Source: Pseudoramibacter faecis
Lineage (GTDB): Bacteria > Bacillota > Clostridia > Eubacteriales > Eubacteriaceae
Direction: 5' to 3'
Length of the DNA stretch: 64,000 nucleotides
Assembly (NCBI RefSeq): GCF_036289405.1
Contig: NZ_JAYFFI010000005.1
Span: 52,527 to 116,526, forward strand
Of this stretch, positions 16,071-24,886 are shown one piece after another. Within the stretch, counting starts at the first letter, position 1; every line of letters begins with the position of its first letter. A program made the position numbers and the translations under genes. The notes beneath the pieces are model-generated. The model saw only the letters and a list, made by a program, of their open reading frames with translations, was not told the origin of the DNA and made no database searches.

Positions 16071-17174
16071 CTATCGCTGCAAACGGCCGTCGACCATGGT
16101 CACTTCGTCGATGGTCGCTCCGCCCAGGCAGATCTCGCCGTCGTAAAGCACCACTTCCTGACCCGGCGTCACCGCGCGCTGGGGCTTCTCAAAATCCACA
16201 GCGATCGTCGTATCCGATGTCGGTGTGACGCGCACCGCCTGATCCGGCTGGCGGTACCGAAATTTAGCCGCGCTGTCAAAAGGAGCGGCCGGCGCCCGGC
16301 CAGCGATCCAATTCATCGCCGAAGCACGCAAGCTGGTGGAATACAACGCCGGATGCTCTGCCCCCTGCACCACATAAAGCACGTTCTCCGAAAGATCCTT
16401 GCGTACCACAAACCAGGGCTCGCCGGTCCCCTGCCCGCCGATGCCCAGCCCCCGGCGCTGCCCCAGGGTATAATACATCAAGCCGTTATGTCGTCCCTTC
16501 ACGCTGCCGGAAAAATCTTTGATCGGGCCAGGCTTGGCCGGCAGATACTGGCTCAAAAACTGCCGGAAATTACGTTCGCCGATAAAGCAGATCCCAGTGG
16601 AGTCTTTTTTCCCGGCGGTAACCAAATGATGCACTTGTGCCAGACGGCGCACTTCGCTTTTGGGCAAATCCCCAATGGGAAAAAGCGTCTTTTCGAGCTG
16701 CGCCTGCCCCAACTGACAAAGAAAATAGGTTTGATCCTTACCCGTATCCACCCCTTTAAGCATCCGATAGGCCCCGCTCGCCGGATCCCGGTCGATGCGG
16801 GCATAGTGCCCGGTCGCCAGTTTGTCAGCCCCGGCGACCTTCATCGCGTAGTCCATGAACGCCTTGAACTTGATCTCCTTGTTGCACAGCACGTCCGGAT
16901 TGGGAGTGCGCCCCCGTTTATATTCCGCCAGAAAATAGGCAAATACCCGGTCCTGATATTCCTTTTCGAAATTGACTGTGTAATAGGGGATGCCCAGCGC
17001 CTCCGACACCCGCTTCACATCTTCATAATCTTCCGTCGCCGTGCACACGCCGTTTTCGTCGGTTTCATCCCAATTTTTCATAAAAATGCCGATCACGTCG
17101 TGACCGGCTCGTTTTAACTGCAACGCCGCGACGGAGGAATCCACCCCGCCGGACATGCCCACCACAATGCGCAT
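16071..17174 (-). CDS. mnmA: tRNA-specific 2-thiouridylase MnmA
   Basis: 367-residue enzyme that thiolates U34 of tRNA Lys, Glu and Gln using ATP and a persulfide sulfur. The PP-loop SGGVDSSVA is at residues 9-17. The catalytic pair is Cys in NPDVLCNKEIKF (near residue 101) and Cys in STGICFIGER (near 200). Length and order match the family. The sulfur donor IscS is not in the window. The gene ends with TAG, showing that TAG is an ordinary stop in this genome. Confidence 0.97.
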   Translation of the reverse strand: MRIVVGMSGGVDSSVAALQLKRAGHDVIGIFMKNWDETDENGVCTATEDYEDVKRVSEALGIPYYTVNFEKEYQDRVFAYFLAEYKRGRTPNPDVLCNKEIKFKAFMDYAMKVAGADKLATGHYARIDRDPASGAYRMLKGVDTGKDQTYFLCQLGQAQLEKTLFPIGDLPKSEVRRLAQVHHLVTAGKKDSTGICFIGERNFRQFLSQYLPAKPGPIKDFSGSVKGRHNGLMYYTLGQRRGLGIGGQGTGEPWFVVRKDLSENVLYVVQGAEHPALYSTSLRASAMNWIAGRAPAAPFDSAAKFRYRQPDQAVRVTPTSDTTIAVDFEKPQRAVTPGQEVVLYDGEICLGGATIDEVTMVDGRLQR

Positions 17175-17231
17175 GGTTTATCCTTTCCGCTCTTCCGCGA
17201 TTTTTAAATTTTCCAGATTCTTTTGTTGCCG

Positions 17232-17834
17232 TTATTCGACCGTATAATCCGTATAACCATCCGCGTCTTTTTGCCACGCTTCAATCTCTTTATGCAATCT
17301 TTGCGAACGGCCGATCATCCAAATGCCGACGACAATGCAGATGACCGCCAAAATCGTCACAAAAAACTGGATGAATCCCTTCGGATTAAAAATAGCCGCC
17401 AAGCCAAATCCGATGAGCACCGCCGCTGTCATCACGCGCAGCGTTCCCCAAAAGGGGCCCAGCACGGCACCGGTGAGCAACATGCCGATGCCCATCGCTA
17501 TGGTCCAGAATCCGACCAGTGCCAGAAAGAAACCGACGATGAATCCCGGCATCACCGCCAGTATCAAACCGATCACCAAATTAAAAACTCCCCGCCCGGT
17601 CGACCATTCTCCGCCCGGTCGTCTGGCGGCAATCAACGCGATCACCCCGACGATCAGCCGCTCGATCCCGATCAGCCGGATCACCACCGACAAAATATGG
17701 AAACCCGGCAGCAATAAAATAGCCGCTCCCAGCGCCACCATCATAATGCCCTCGGTTAAAAGGGACTGCCATTGCCCAAACCAATTTTTTATAAAACGCG
17801 GCGCACCGCTGCCGGAAGGCCCTTGTCCGTTCAT
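17232..17834 (-). CDS. DUF308/HdeD-like membrane protein
   Basis: 200-residue protein with about six hydrophobic helices in paired repeats, the pattern of the DUF308 (HdeD) family, for example ILAVMPGFIVGFFLALVGF in the middle. A charged C-terminal tail (LHKEIEAWQKDADG) faces the cytoplasm. Function in Gram-positives is unknown; HdeD of E. coli is linked to acid stress. The start ATG at 17834 follows GGGAG. It stands between yfhO-like and mnmA genes with no clear operon partner. Confidence 0.8.
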   Translation of the reverse strand: MNGQGPSGSGAPRFIKNWFGQWQSLLTEGIMMVALGAAILLLPGFHILSVVIRLIGIERLIVGVIALIAARRPGGEWSTGRGVFNLVIGLILAVMPGFIVGFFLALVGFWTIAMGIGMLLTGAVLGPFWGTLRVMTAAVLIGFGLAAIFNPKGFIQFFVTILAVICIVVGIWMIGRSQRLHKEIEAWQKDADGYTDYTVE

Positions 17835-17923
17835 TGTTTTCTCCCTTTGTTTTGATATGTGCCCTCATTATAGAAAAAAGCGGCGACAATGGCAAATTTT
17901 TCGCTTTCCTAATTTTTTTGTTT

Positions 17924-20569
17924 TCAGCCGGCGCTAAACCGGTCTTTCCTTTTTAAGACCTCATGGCACACCAGCGCGCTTAAAGTCAGCAGGCTGATAA
18001 CTCCGCCGGCCTTAAACATCGGAACGTGGTAGTGCATTTCGATCTTATTTTTCCCAGATTGTAACGGAATTGAAATGAAACAATCGGCAAAAGTATCCGC
18101 TGTTATTTTCTTACCGTTTCTTGTGATCCGCCAGCCGGCCTTATCCTCTGGAACGGACAAAAATAACGCTTCGCCTGCTTTGCCGTCTATTTCGCAAAAA
18201 ATACTCTTGTTTTTCACCTGAATCTTTTGGGCTGCTCGGCGATTGATTGCAGCTGAAGCCTTTCGGAATCGGGATAAATCAAGCACGAAAAGCTGCTCAT
18301 CTTTAAAAATAAAGTTTCGGGGCATTGTGACTGTGATTTTTGCCGTGGTTTCGCCTGCCTTTGTCGGAACGAAAACCACTGAAGGCGAAAGCCAGCAGGC
18401 ATAGGCGATCTTTTTGCGGCCGTTTAAATCCATTTTCACCCCGTCATTTTCTTTTTTCCATGGGAAATAAACATAAAGCGAGCCATCTTTAGGAACCTCA
18501 ATCTGATAAGTCTTTTTAAGGCCTTCTTTAGTCTTTTTAGTCTCTGCATGATAAACCGCCGGCGTATAATATTCAGTTTCGATCCCACTTGCTGAACTGA
18601 TGATTTTATTTTGATAACTAAAAGGATTCGCAGCGGCCTGCTGCTTTATCCTCTGGACAGGTCGATATGAAAACGCGAAGGGAAAAACATAGGGATTTTG
18701 ATACACCGCTTTATGATTGTATCTGCCGACACCCTTAACCTGTTTAAATCCTTTAATCGGATAGGACGACAAGAGATATTTGGTTCCTGTCAGCGCATCG
18801 ATTGGCATGACGGGATCATTCACTGCATTCATCGCCTTTGCCCATTCTTTATATCCGGCCCGATCATAAAAGTCAACGACATTCCCGTCATTGGTTGAAG
18901 AATACCCTGCATTCGAGGCATAGGCATTAACGAATGCTTCGTTATAATTGGCTGTCGTTCCGGCTCCACTTCCCCTCATGCGCCGCGTACTCGTTTCGCC
19001 GATCCGATAAAACGATCCGTGATCATAAGCTTTGAGCGCCCGAATCTGTCTGCTGCTGGATTGCACATATTGATGATAATTCCTCACCGTATCCACGTGA
19101 TATGTTTTCATTAAAATCTTGGTGTTGTATGCCAGCTCTCCGCAGGCCAGCACACACAGCAGCACAATCACCACCATTCGCCTTAATCTCTTCCGAGGTT
19201 TTTCTTCTAAAATAAATATTTTTGCAATCCCTACAGAAATCATTGCAAAAACAGCACCCGTGTAAATGGTCAGTTTCAGTTCCGCGGTGGGATGAATGTA
19301 CTGCAAAAAAATTAAAAGCGCGGCAAAAGAAATGCCCGCCTTTAAGATCTTGGTCTCAAAGTGCTCTTCAGTCGGGCTCTGCGTGAAAAAGAGCGCCGCC
19401 ATAAAAATAATTGAAAAAACGCTCACGTAAAGGTATCGGAACCAATAATTATTGGGATATTTTAACAGCGAAAACACCATAAAAAGCGGGTTCCAATAAT
19501 AAAACATTAAATTGACGATTAGAAAGCATCCCGCAAAAAATTTTTGTTTTCGATTAAAATATTCGGAGGCGAAAAAAAGCATGCATCCCAGCAGCGCCAC
19601 ACTGCCACAAAAAAGAACGGCATTGTTTGGTGTCCCCAGCGTTCCGTATACAAAGCTCTGGATCGTTGCAAACGGATTGCCGCTGAAAATATTCTTAGTT
19701 AACAGCTTCCAATCGAAGGCGCCGCCCTTGCCGTTCCTTAAATTTGCAACCGTCGGCAAAAATAAAACAGCGCTTAGCCCCATACCAAACAGCATCGCAA
19801 CGCCATAGCTGATAACATCCCGAAGGATGGTTTTAATAGGATGGGCGTCTTCCTCTCCGAAAAAATTAAGTTTTTTAATCCCGATTTCAAAAAACAGCCA
19901 AAACACCGAAAACAGACAATTAATGGCGCCGGTGTACCAATTAAAGACAATGGACAGCCCAACCGTCACAGCCAACATCAACCCGTCTTTCCTATTTTGA
20001 ACCAATTTGTAGACGCCTAACAGCATCAGCGGCAACATATAAACACCATCGAGCCACATGATATTGCTGCCCTGCGCAATATTATAATGCATAAAGGCAT
20101 ATCCCAGGGAAAGCAAAATCACTAAATAACTTTTCAGTCTGTGATAAAACCGCTTTTGAAGATAAAACGCCATGGTCACCCCACAAGCCGCCAGTTTCAG
20201 TGCAACCAATACGTCAAAAAAAGTATGAAAAGCTTCTTTTGGGAAAAAAATAATCAACAAATTGAAAGGAGATGCCAAATAATAACTGTAAAGCCCAATG
20301 CCTGTGCTGCCCAAGCTTTTGCTGAAAGAGTACGTCAAGCTATTTTGGCCGCTTAGCACATCTTTAAAATATGCAAAAAAATCTAAATATTGAATATCGG
20401 CATCACCGCACGCTAAAGAATTGCTGCCAAAGGGCGCATAGCCATATTTAAACAGTAATGCCATCATCATGACCAAGACAATGCCAAAAACGCTCACGCA
20501 AATCCAAAAGGTCAGATGCTTGGTCGAAAATGCTTTAACCCCAAACGATATATTTTTTTTATTTTTCAT
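17924..20569 (-). CDS. YfhO-family polytopic membrane glycosyltransferase
   Basis: About 881 residues, with roughly 12 membrane helices in the N-terminal two thirds and an extracytoplasmic beta-rich C-terminal domain ending in one last helix. The N-terminal loop has GDADIQYLDFFAYF, with the acidic pair expected in GT-C type enzymes. YfhO of Bacillus decorates lipoteichoic acid using undecaprenyl-phosphate sugar made by CsbB. The ATG at 20569 overlaps the end of the CsbB-like gene by 11 bp; an earlier start at 20662 would overlap by over 100 bp and add a charged tail, so it is rejected. Substrate polymer and sugar are inferred, not shown. Confidence 0.85.
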   Translation of the reverse strand: MKNKKNISFGVKAFSTKHLTFWICVSVFGIVLVMMMALLFKYGYAPFGSNSLACGDADIQYLDFFAYFKDVLSGQNSLTYSFSKSLGSTGIGLYSYYLASPFNLLIIFFPKEAFHTFFDVLVALKLAACGVTMAFYLQKRFYHRLKSYLVILLSLGYAFMHYNIAQGSNIMWLDGVYMLPLMLLGVYKLVQNRKDGLMLAVTVGLSIVFNWYTGAINCLFSVFWLFFEIGIKKLNFFGEEDAHPIKTILRDVISYGVAMLFGMGLSAVLFLPTVANLRNGKGGAFDWKLLTKNIFSGNPFATIQSFVYGTLGTPNNAVLFCGSVALLGCMLFFASEYFNRKQKFFAGCFLIVNLMFYYWNPLFMVFSLLKYPNNYWFRYLYVSVFSIIFMAALFFTQSPTEEHFETKILKAGISFAALLIFLQYIHPTAELKLTIYTGAVFAMISVGIAKIFILEEKPRKRLRRMVVIVLLCVLACGELAYNTKILMKTYHVDTVRNYHQYVQSSSRQIRALKAYDHGSFYRIGETSTRRMRGSGAGTTANYNEAFVNAYASNAGYSSTNDGNVVDFYDRAGYKEWAKAMNAVNDPVMPIDALTGTKYLLSSYPIKGFKQVKGVGRYNHKAVYQNPYVFPFAFSYRPVQRIKQQAAANPFSYQNKIISSASGIETEYYTPAVYHAETKKTKEGLKKTYQIEVPKDGSLYVYFPWKKENDGVKMDLNGRKKIAYACWLSPSVVFVPTKAGETTAKITVTMPRNFIFKDEQLFVLDLSRFRKASAAINRRAAQKIQVKNKSIFCEIDGKAGEALFLSVPEDKAGWRITRNGKKITADTFADCFISIPLQSGKNKIEMHYHVPMFKAGGVISLLTLSALVCHEVLKRKDRFSAG

Positions 20570-21494
20570 TTTTTTGATCCCCGCAGGTCTTGAAAATAAT
20601 GTACCGCGGTCTTCCTTGAACTTCTTCATATATTTTTGCCGGGTAATGGCCAATAATGCCAAGACTGATCATGACGACACTTCCCATAAAAAGATTGAGC
20701 AAGATAACGGCGGTAAACCCGCCGAGGGTAGTGCCGGCTACCTTTTGATGCAATGCGACAGCACCAAAGACGCATGCGACGGCCAGCATCATCCCTCCTA
20801 AAATCGTTACGATTTGCAGGGGTCTTGCCGTGAAGGACGTTATATTTGAAACGGCATAGCGAATGAGCGCTTTCGTCGACCATTTAGACGCGCCACTTTT
20901 CCGCTCCTGAACCGCGTATGCCACCGTGGCCGTTTTAAATCCGATCCAGGCGGATAGGGCCCTGAAAAAAGCCTGTTTTTCGCTTATATTAAGCAATGCC
21001 CGAATCGCCTGCCGATCTAAAAGCTTATAGTCCGACGCTTTTGCCATATCAATATTTGTCGCCTTGCTCATCATTTTGTAAAATTGACTCACCGCAAATG
21101 TATGCACAGCGCTTTCTTCCCCGCGGTCTATCTTGATGCCCTCGACGATTTCATATCCTTGTTCCCACAGTCGGTACATGTCCACCATTTTTTCCGGCGG
21201 ATGCTGGAGGTCACAATCCAAAACAACGGCACAATCTCCTCGAGCATGCGCCAAACCGGCATTGATCGCAGCTTCCTTTCCAAAATTTCTGGAAAAATGA
21301 ATCCCGCGAATAAACATCTCTGTTTGAGCCATCTGTTCAATATATTTCCAAGTGTGATCACTGGAGCCATCATCGATAAAAATGATTTCGTGATTTATTT
21401 TTGCATTTATTAAAATTTGATGGATGCTTTTTGTTGCTTTCTTGATATTGCCTTCCTCATTGTAGGCCGGTAATACGACAGATAATAATGCCAT
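20559..21494 (-). CDS. CsbB/GtrB-like polyprenyl-phosphate glycosyltransferase (GT2)
   Basis: 311-residue membrane-bound family 2 transferase. The catalytic domain has VVLPAYNEEGNI, FIDDGSSD and DCDLQHPP (the DxD metal site); two C-terminal helices (around residues 230 and 265) anchor it. It would transfer a sugar from its nucleotide form to undecaprenyl phosphate on the inner face. The downstream overlap with the YfhO-like gene mirrors the csbB-yfhO pair of Bacillus, in which the lipid-linked sugar is used outside the cell. A GtcA-like flippase, the usual third part, is not seen nearby. Confidence 0.9.
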   Translation of the reverse strand: MALLSVVLPAYNEEGNIKKATKSIHQILINAKINHEIIFIDDGSSDHTWKYIEQMAQTEMFIRGIHFSRNFGKEAAINAGLAHARGDCAVVLDCDLQHPPEKMVDMYRLWEQGYEIVEGIKIDRGEESAVHTFAVSQFYKMMSKATNIDMAKASDYKLLDRQAIRALLNISEKQAFFRALSAWIGFKTATVAYAVQERKSGASKWSTKALIRYAVSNITSFTARPLQIVTILGGMMLAVACVFGAVALHQKVAGTTLGGFTAVILLNLFMGSVVMISLGIIGHYPAKIYEEVQGRPRYIIFKTCGDQKNEK

Positions 21495-21530
21495 TGAACC
21501 CCCTTTTCTTTTCCCTTATATAAATATTTT

Positions 21531-21544
21531 AGATAGATCTATCT
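21531..21544. promoter_or_regulatory. perfect 14-bp palindrome upstream of the csbB-like gene
   Basis: AGATAGATCTATCT is self-complementary and sits 36 bp before the glycosyltransferase start, in an AT-rich promoter-like stretch. It could be an operator for the two-gene operon. No regulator is adjacent. Confidence 0.35.
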
Positions 21545-21636
21545 TATTTTATATAAAGCAGAAAGTCAAATTGCTGCCAATGGATCCCATGGTTCTCCGG
21601 CAACGCAACCTGTTAACCAAATCTCAAGCTTTACTG

Positions 21637-21645
21637 TGCTATAAT
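21637..21645 (+). promoter_or_regulatory. extended -10 promoter of pepD
   Basis: TGCTATAAT is a consensus extended -10 element 38 bp before the pepD start. No good -35 stands at 17 bp, as is common with extended -10 promoters. Confidence 0.6.
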
Positions 21646-21683
21646 CACCCATTATCCAATGAAAGCCAAGAGGAGTTCCACTC

Positions 21684-23144
21684 ATGAAAAATATTTTAAA
21701 AGATTTCGAACCGAAAAATTTGTTTGATGCCTTTGAACAAATCACCCGCATCCCTCATCCGTCTTACAACACCGCGGCCCTGGCCGATTACATTTTAGAT
21801 TACGCCGCGGCTCACGGCGTCGACACGCACCAAGACGGCGCGGGCAACGTCATCGCGACACTGCCGGCCAGTGAAGGCCACGAAACTGCGAAGCCCGTAA
21901 TCCTCCAGGCTCATCTCGATATGGTGGCCGACAAGGTGCCGGATTCGCCTCACGATTTTGCAAAGGACCCGATCCAGCTCGTCGTCAAAGGGGATTATCT
22001 CTACGCCGACGGCACGACCCTGGGCGCCGACGACGGCGCCGGCATCGCCATGTGTCTGGCCATCATGGCCGAGCCCGAGCTCGTGCATCCCAAGCTTTAC
22101 ATGATTTTCACCGTCGAGGAGGAAGTCGGCATGGACGGCGCCTATGCCCTGAACATGACGCCCTTTGCCGACGCGGTCAGCATGATCAACCTCGACTCGG
22201 AGAATGAAGGCGAAGCCACTGTCGGCTGTGCCGGCGGCGCCAAAATCCAATGCGTGTTTCCCCTGCGCCGCGTGAAAGCCAAGGGGCTCGCCGCCACCAT
22301 TACCCTTTCCGGCCTTGCCGGCGGCCATTCCGGCGACGCCATCGATCAGTTCGGCCTCAACGCCAACGTCGCCATGGGGCAGATCCTTGCGACCATCGGC
22401 AAAACGATCGACTTCAGTATCATCGATTTAAACGGCGGCATCAAGGAGAACGCCATCCCGACCGCCTGCACCGCCAAACTGATGATCGGCCCCTACGAAC
22501 GCCTCGAACTCGACCAGTATATCAACGCCCTGCAGCAGACCTTCCGGGAAATCGCCGGCGCCCGGGACCGCAATCTGGCTCTGGCCGTCACCTACGGCGA
22601 AAACAAACAGCAGGAGGCCGAAGTGCTCGGGCCGGATTCGGAAGCGCTTCTGCTCTACGCGCTGACCACGGCCCCCAACGGCGTTCAAGCCATGGGTCGC
22701 GCCGTTCCCGGCGCGGTAGATACCTCCCTCAACCTGGGGATCGCCGCCACAGAGGGCAAACGCTTCACGATGACCTTCAGCGTCCGCTCGGCCCATAATG
22801 CGGCCCGGGATCTGCTTTGCGACAAACTCATCAACTTTGCCGATTATCTCGGCGGCCGCTCCACGATGACCGGGCAGTACCCGGCCTGGCCCAGCCGTGC
22901 CGATTCCCCCTTATTTGGTACGATGAACGCCATCTGGCAGGCCCGCACCGGCTCCCCCCTCAAACGCGCCACCATCCACGGCGGGCTGGAATGCAGCCTC
23001 TTTGCCGATAAGCTGCCGAATCTCGACATCGTTTCCATCGGACCGGACAATATGGATATTCACACGCCGAACGAACACATGTCCATCCCTTCCTTTAAAC
23101 GCACCTACGCTTTTCTTTGTGAAACCATCAGCGCCCTTGCCTGA
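21684..23144 (+). CDS. pepD: aminoacyl-histidine dipeptidase PepD (M20 family)
   Basis: 486-residue cytoplasmic di-zinc peptidase that splits Xaa-His dipeptides such as carnosine. Metal and catalytic residues follow the M20C order: LQAHLDMV (His and catalytic Asp, near residue 78), TLGADDGAG (bridging Asp), EEEVGMDG (general base Glu and zinc Glu), NLDSENEG (Asp), and a C-terminal His in NEHMS. The dimerisation insert begins at GLAGGHSGDAI. GAGGAG precedes the ATG at 21684. It is one of few plus-strand genes, with its own promoter and terminator. Confidence 0.96.
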   Translation: MKNILKDFEPKNLFDAFEQITRIPHPSYNTAALADYILDYAAAHGVDTHQDGAGNVIATLPASEGHETAKPVILQAHLDMVADKVPDSPHDFAKDPIQLVVKGDYLYADGTTLGADDGAGIAMCLAIMAEPELVHPKLYMIFTVEEEVGMDGAYALNMTPFADAVSMINLDSENEGEATVGCAGGAKIQCVFPLRRVKAKGLAATITLSGLAGGHSGDAIDQFGLNANVAMGQILATIGKTIDFSIIDLNGGIKENAIPTACTAKLMIGPYERLELDQYINALQQTFREIAGARDRNLALAVTYGENKQQEAEVLGPDSEALLLYALTTAPNGVQAMGRAVPGAVDTSLNLGIAATEGKRFTMTFSVRSAHNAARDLLCDKLINFADYLGGRSTMTGQYPAWPSRADSPLFGTMNAIWQARTGSPLKRATIHGGLECSLFADKLPNLDIVSIGPDNMDIHTPNEHMSIPSFKRTYAFLCETISALA

Positions 23145-23153
23145 CTGGCGCCA

Positions 23154-23197
23154 CAAAAAAGCCCCTCGCGGTAGATAACCGCGAAGGGCTTTTTTTA
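23154..23197. terminator. bidirectional terminator between pepD and the convergent gene
   Basis: GCCC-C-TCGCGGT (23161-23172) pairs with ACCGCGA-AGGGC (about 23178-23190); an A run before and a T run after let it stop transcription from both sides. Confidence 0.9.
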
Positions 23198-23210
23198 ATT
23201 AATGACATGC

Positions 23211-24047
23211 CTAAGACGTCACATTGCTGAACATCTCCGTGATGCTGTGCCACAGGGTATCGATCACCGTTTCATCGTCGTCCGAATCCGTGCTCGACGT
23301 CTGCGAAGGCGTTTTCTGCACGACCGTTTCCGTCTGGTGCCGATGCCGCCACCAGGTGCTGATGCTTCTGCGGTTGACGCCAGTATTCACACCCAAAAAT
23401 CCCAGCCAGATAAATAAGAAATAGGCCGCGAAAAACGCCGTGAGCAAAACGCGCCTGACTTTTTTAAAGTGCGGCACATGCCAGAGCAAATAAATCCCGA
23501 ACGGCGGCAGCACCACCAGCATCAGCCAGGCGAACCAAGGCCGCGCCTTAAGCCGCTCCCACTTTTCCTGCGGAGTCTGGGGGGGATCCTCATAGGCCGA
23601 CACCGCCTCTGCGAAATCGTCATCGCCGTATTGCCCTGCATCGGCTGGAGACACCTGCGGATCCGATACCGCATCGTCAAAATCCGCAACCTGATCGGCC
23701 TCGGGATCGGTATAGGGAGCAAAGGTGCCGTCCGCCCCGAAGGGGGCCGCCTGCGGCGCCGCATTCAACCCTTCGTCAAAGCCCGCTTGGGGGTGCAGCA
23801 TCACATCGGTCACACAGGCTTTGAACCATTGCAGCACCTCTCCCGATGTCGACTCAAGCCGCAAAAAAATCCGACCGGTCTTCTTCACCGATAAATCGAT
23901 ACAAATCTCGTCGGCGCCATAATGTGCGGTAATTTGCGAACCGTCGCGATGGACGCGGATTTTCGTAAAATCCCCCTTTTTCAGGGCGTAAATACTCCCG
24001 TCAAACCATTGGGTCATCTCGCCGGGAGCCGATAAATGTTCCTTCAT
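23211..24047 (-). CDS. uncharacterised membrane protein with N-terminal soluble domain
   Basis: About 278 residues that I do not recognise. The N-terminal 85 residues form a soluble, beta-rich segment (QWFDGSIYALKKGDFTKIRV onward). A long acidic, low-complexity linker follows (residues about 90-165, rich in Asp, Ala and Pro). Then come two adjacent membrane helices (FAWLMLVVLPPFGIYLLW and LLTAFFAAYFLFIWLGFLGV) and a Ser/Thr/Asp tail. The paired helices with PFGIYLLW resemble the generic pattern of many small Firmicutes membrane proteins. ATG 24047 has GGAAGG upstream; an earlier start at 24122 would overlap recO. Function unknown. Confidence 0.65.
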   Translation of the reverse strand: MKEHLSAPGEMTQWFDGSIYALKKGDFTKIRVHRDGSQITAHYGADEICIDLSVKKTGRIFLRLESTSGEVLQWFKACVTDVMLHPQAGFDEGLNAAPQAAPFGADGTFAPYTDPEADQVADFDDAVSDPQVSPADAGQYGDDDFAEAVSAYEDPPQTPQEKWERLKARPWFAWLMLVVLPPFGIYLLWHVPHFKKVRRVLLTAFFAAYFLFIWLGFLGVNTGVNRRSISTWWRHRHQTETVVQKTPSQTSSTDSDDDETVIDTLWHSITEMFSNVTS

Positions 24048-24118
24048 TGGTTGACCTTCCCTTCCTGATTCATGAATCGCCTGTTGGCGCGCATTATCGC
24101 ACGCCCCATTAAAAACCC

Positions 24119-24886
24119 TCAATGTTTATCCCGCGCCGGATCCATTCCGTCTGCCAATTGTCTGTAAAAATCATAGCTTTTGATGCGTCGCCCCGCCTGT
24201 GCCGCGATATAAGCCTGACCGAGCTTAAGCGCCTGCCGAACCGCCGCCGCGTCCCAGTCGCCGTGGCAAATGTCCTTGATGCTTTCACCCATAAGTCGTT
24301 CCAGAACCCGATGCAGATCCGCGCTGAGCGCCTGATCGCCGGCGCGGCGATACGCTTCGGTCACCACGCCGCCATCGGCAATCGAAAAGGCCGTTAGCTT
24401 TTCCCGCTCCCCGCTGCGCACACAGCGCGTGAGCACCGGGCCCAGGCCCTGCCGCCTTGCCAGCTTGAGCTGAAAGCCCGCTGCCAGCGCCTCGTCGGAT
24501 GCGGCCATATTTTCTGAAAGATAATACAAAATATGGGTCGCAGCCTTCAGCAGTTCCGGGTCTCCCTGATAAAAGTCGAAGAAAACATCGAGGAGCTCCA
24601 GCAGGTAACTGCCCAACGCCATCTTCATCACGTCTCCCCGCAGGGCATAAAAGGCTTCGATCAGCGTGACCTCGTTGATGTTGGCAAAATTTTTTCCCGG
24701 ATAATACACGAAATCCCCATAAGCAAAGAGCTGAGTCGCCACGCCAAGGCTGCCCTTGCGCCGCCTGGCTCCCTTGGCAATGGCCTTTTGCTTGCCCTCG
24801 GTCTCGGTGAACAAGGTCAGAATCTTGTCGTGATCCTGAAAGGGCTGCTCGCGAATCACCAGCGCCTTTGTTCGCACCAGCGCCAT
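24119..24886 (-). CDS. recO: DNA repair protein RecO
   Basis: 255-residue recombination mediator that loads RecA through the RecF pathway. The N-terminal OB fold begins ALVRTKALVIREQPFQDHDK and continues ILTLFTETEGKQKAIAKGAR, the standard family start. The helical C-terminal part contains a lone CVRSGE where zinc-binding relatives have paired Cys, so a zinc finger is absent or reduced. The gene begins directly after the era stop (24887), as in many Firmicutes, and is the last gene of the phoH-ybeY-dgkA-era-recO unit. Confidence 0.95.
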   Translation of the reverse strand: MALVRTKALVIREQPFQDHDKILTLFTETEGKQKAIAKGARRRKGSLGVATQLFAYGDFVYYPGKNFANINEVTLIEAFYALRGDVMKMALGSYLLELLDVFFDFYQGDPELLKAATHILYYLSENMAASDEALAAGFQLKLARRQGLGPVLTRCVRSGEREKLTAFSIADGGVVTEAYRRAGDQALSADLHRVLERLMGESIKDICHGDWDAAAVRQALKLGQAYIAAQAGRRIKSYDFYRQLADGMDPARDKH

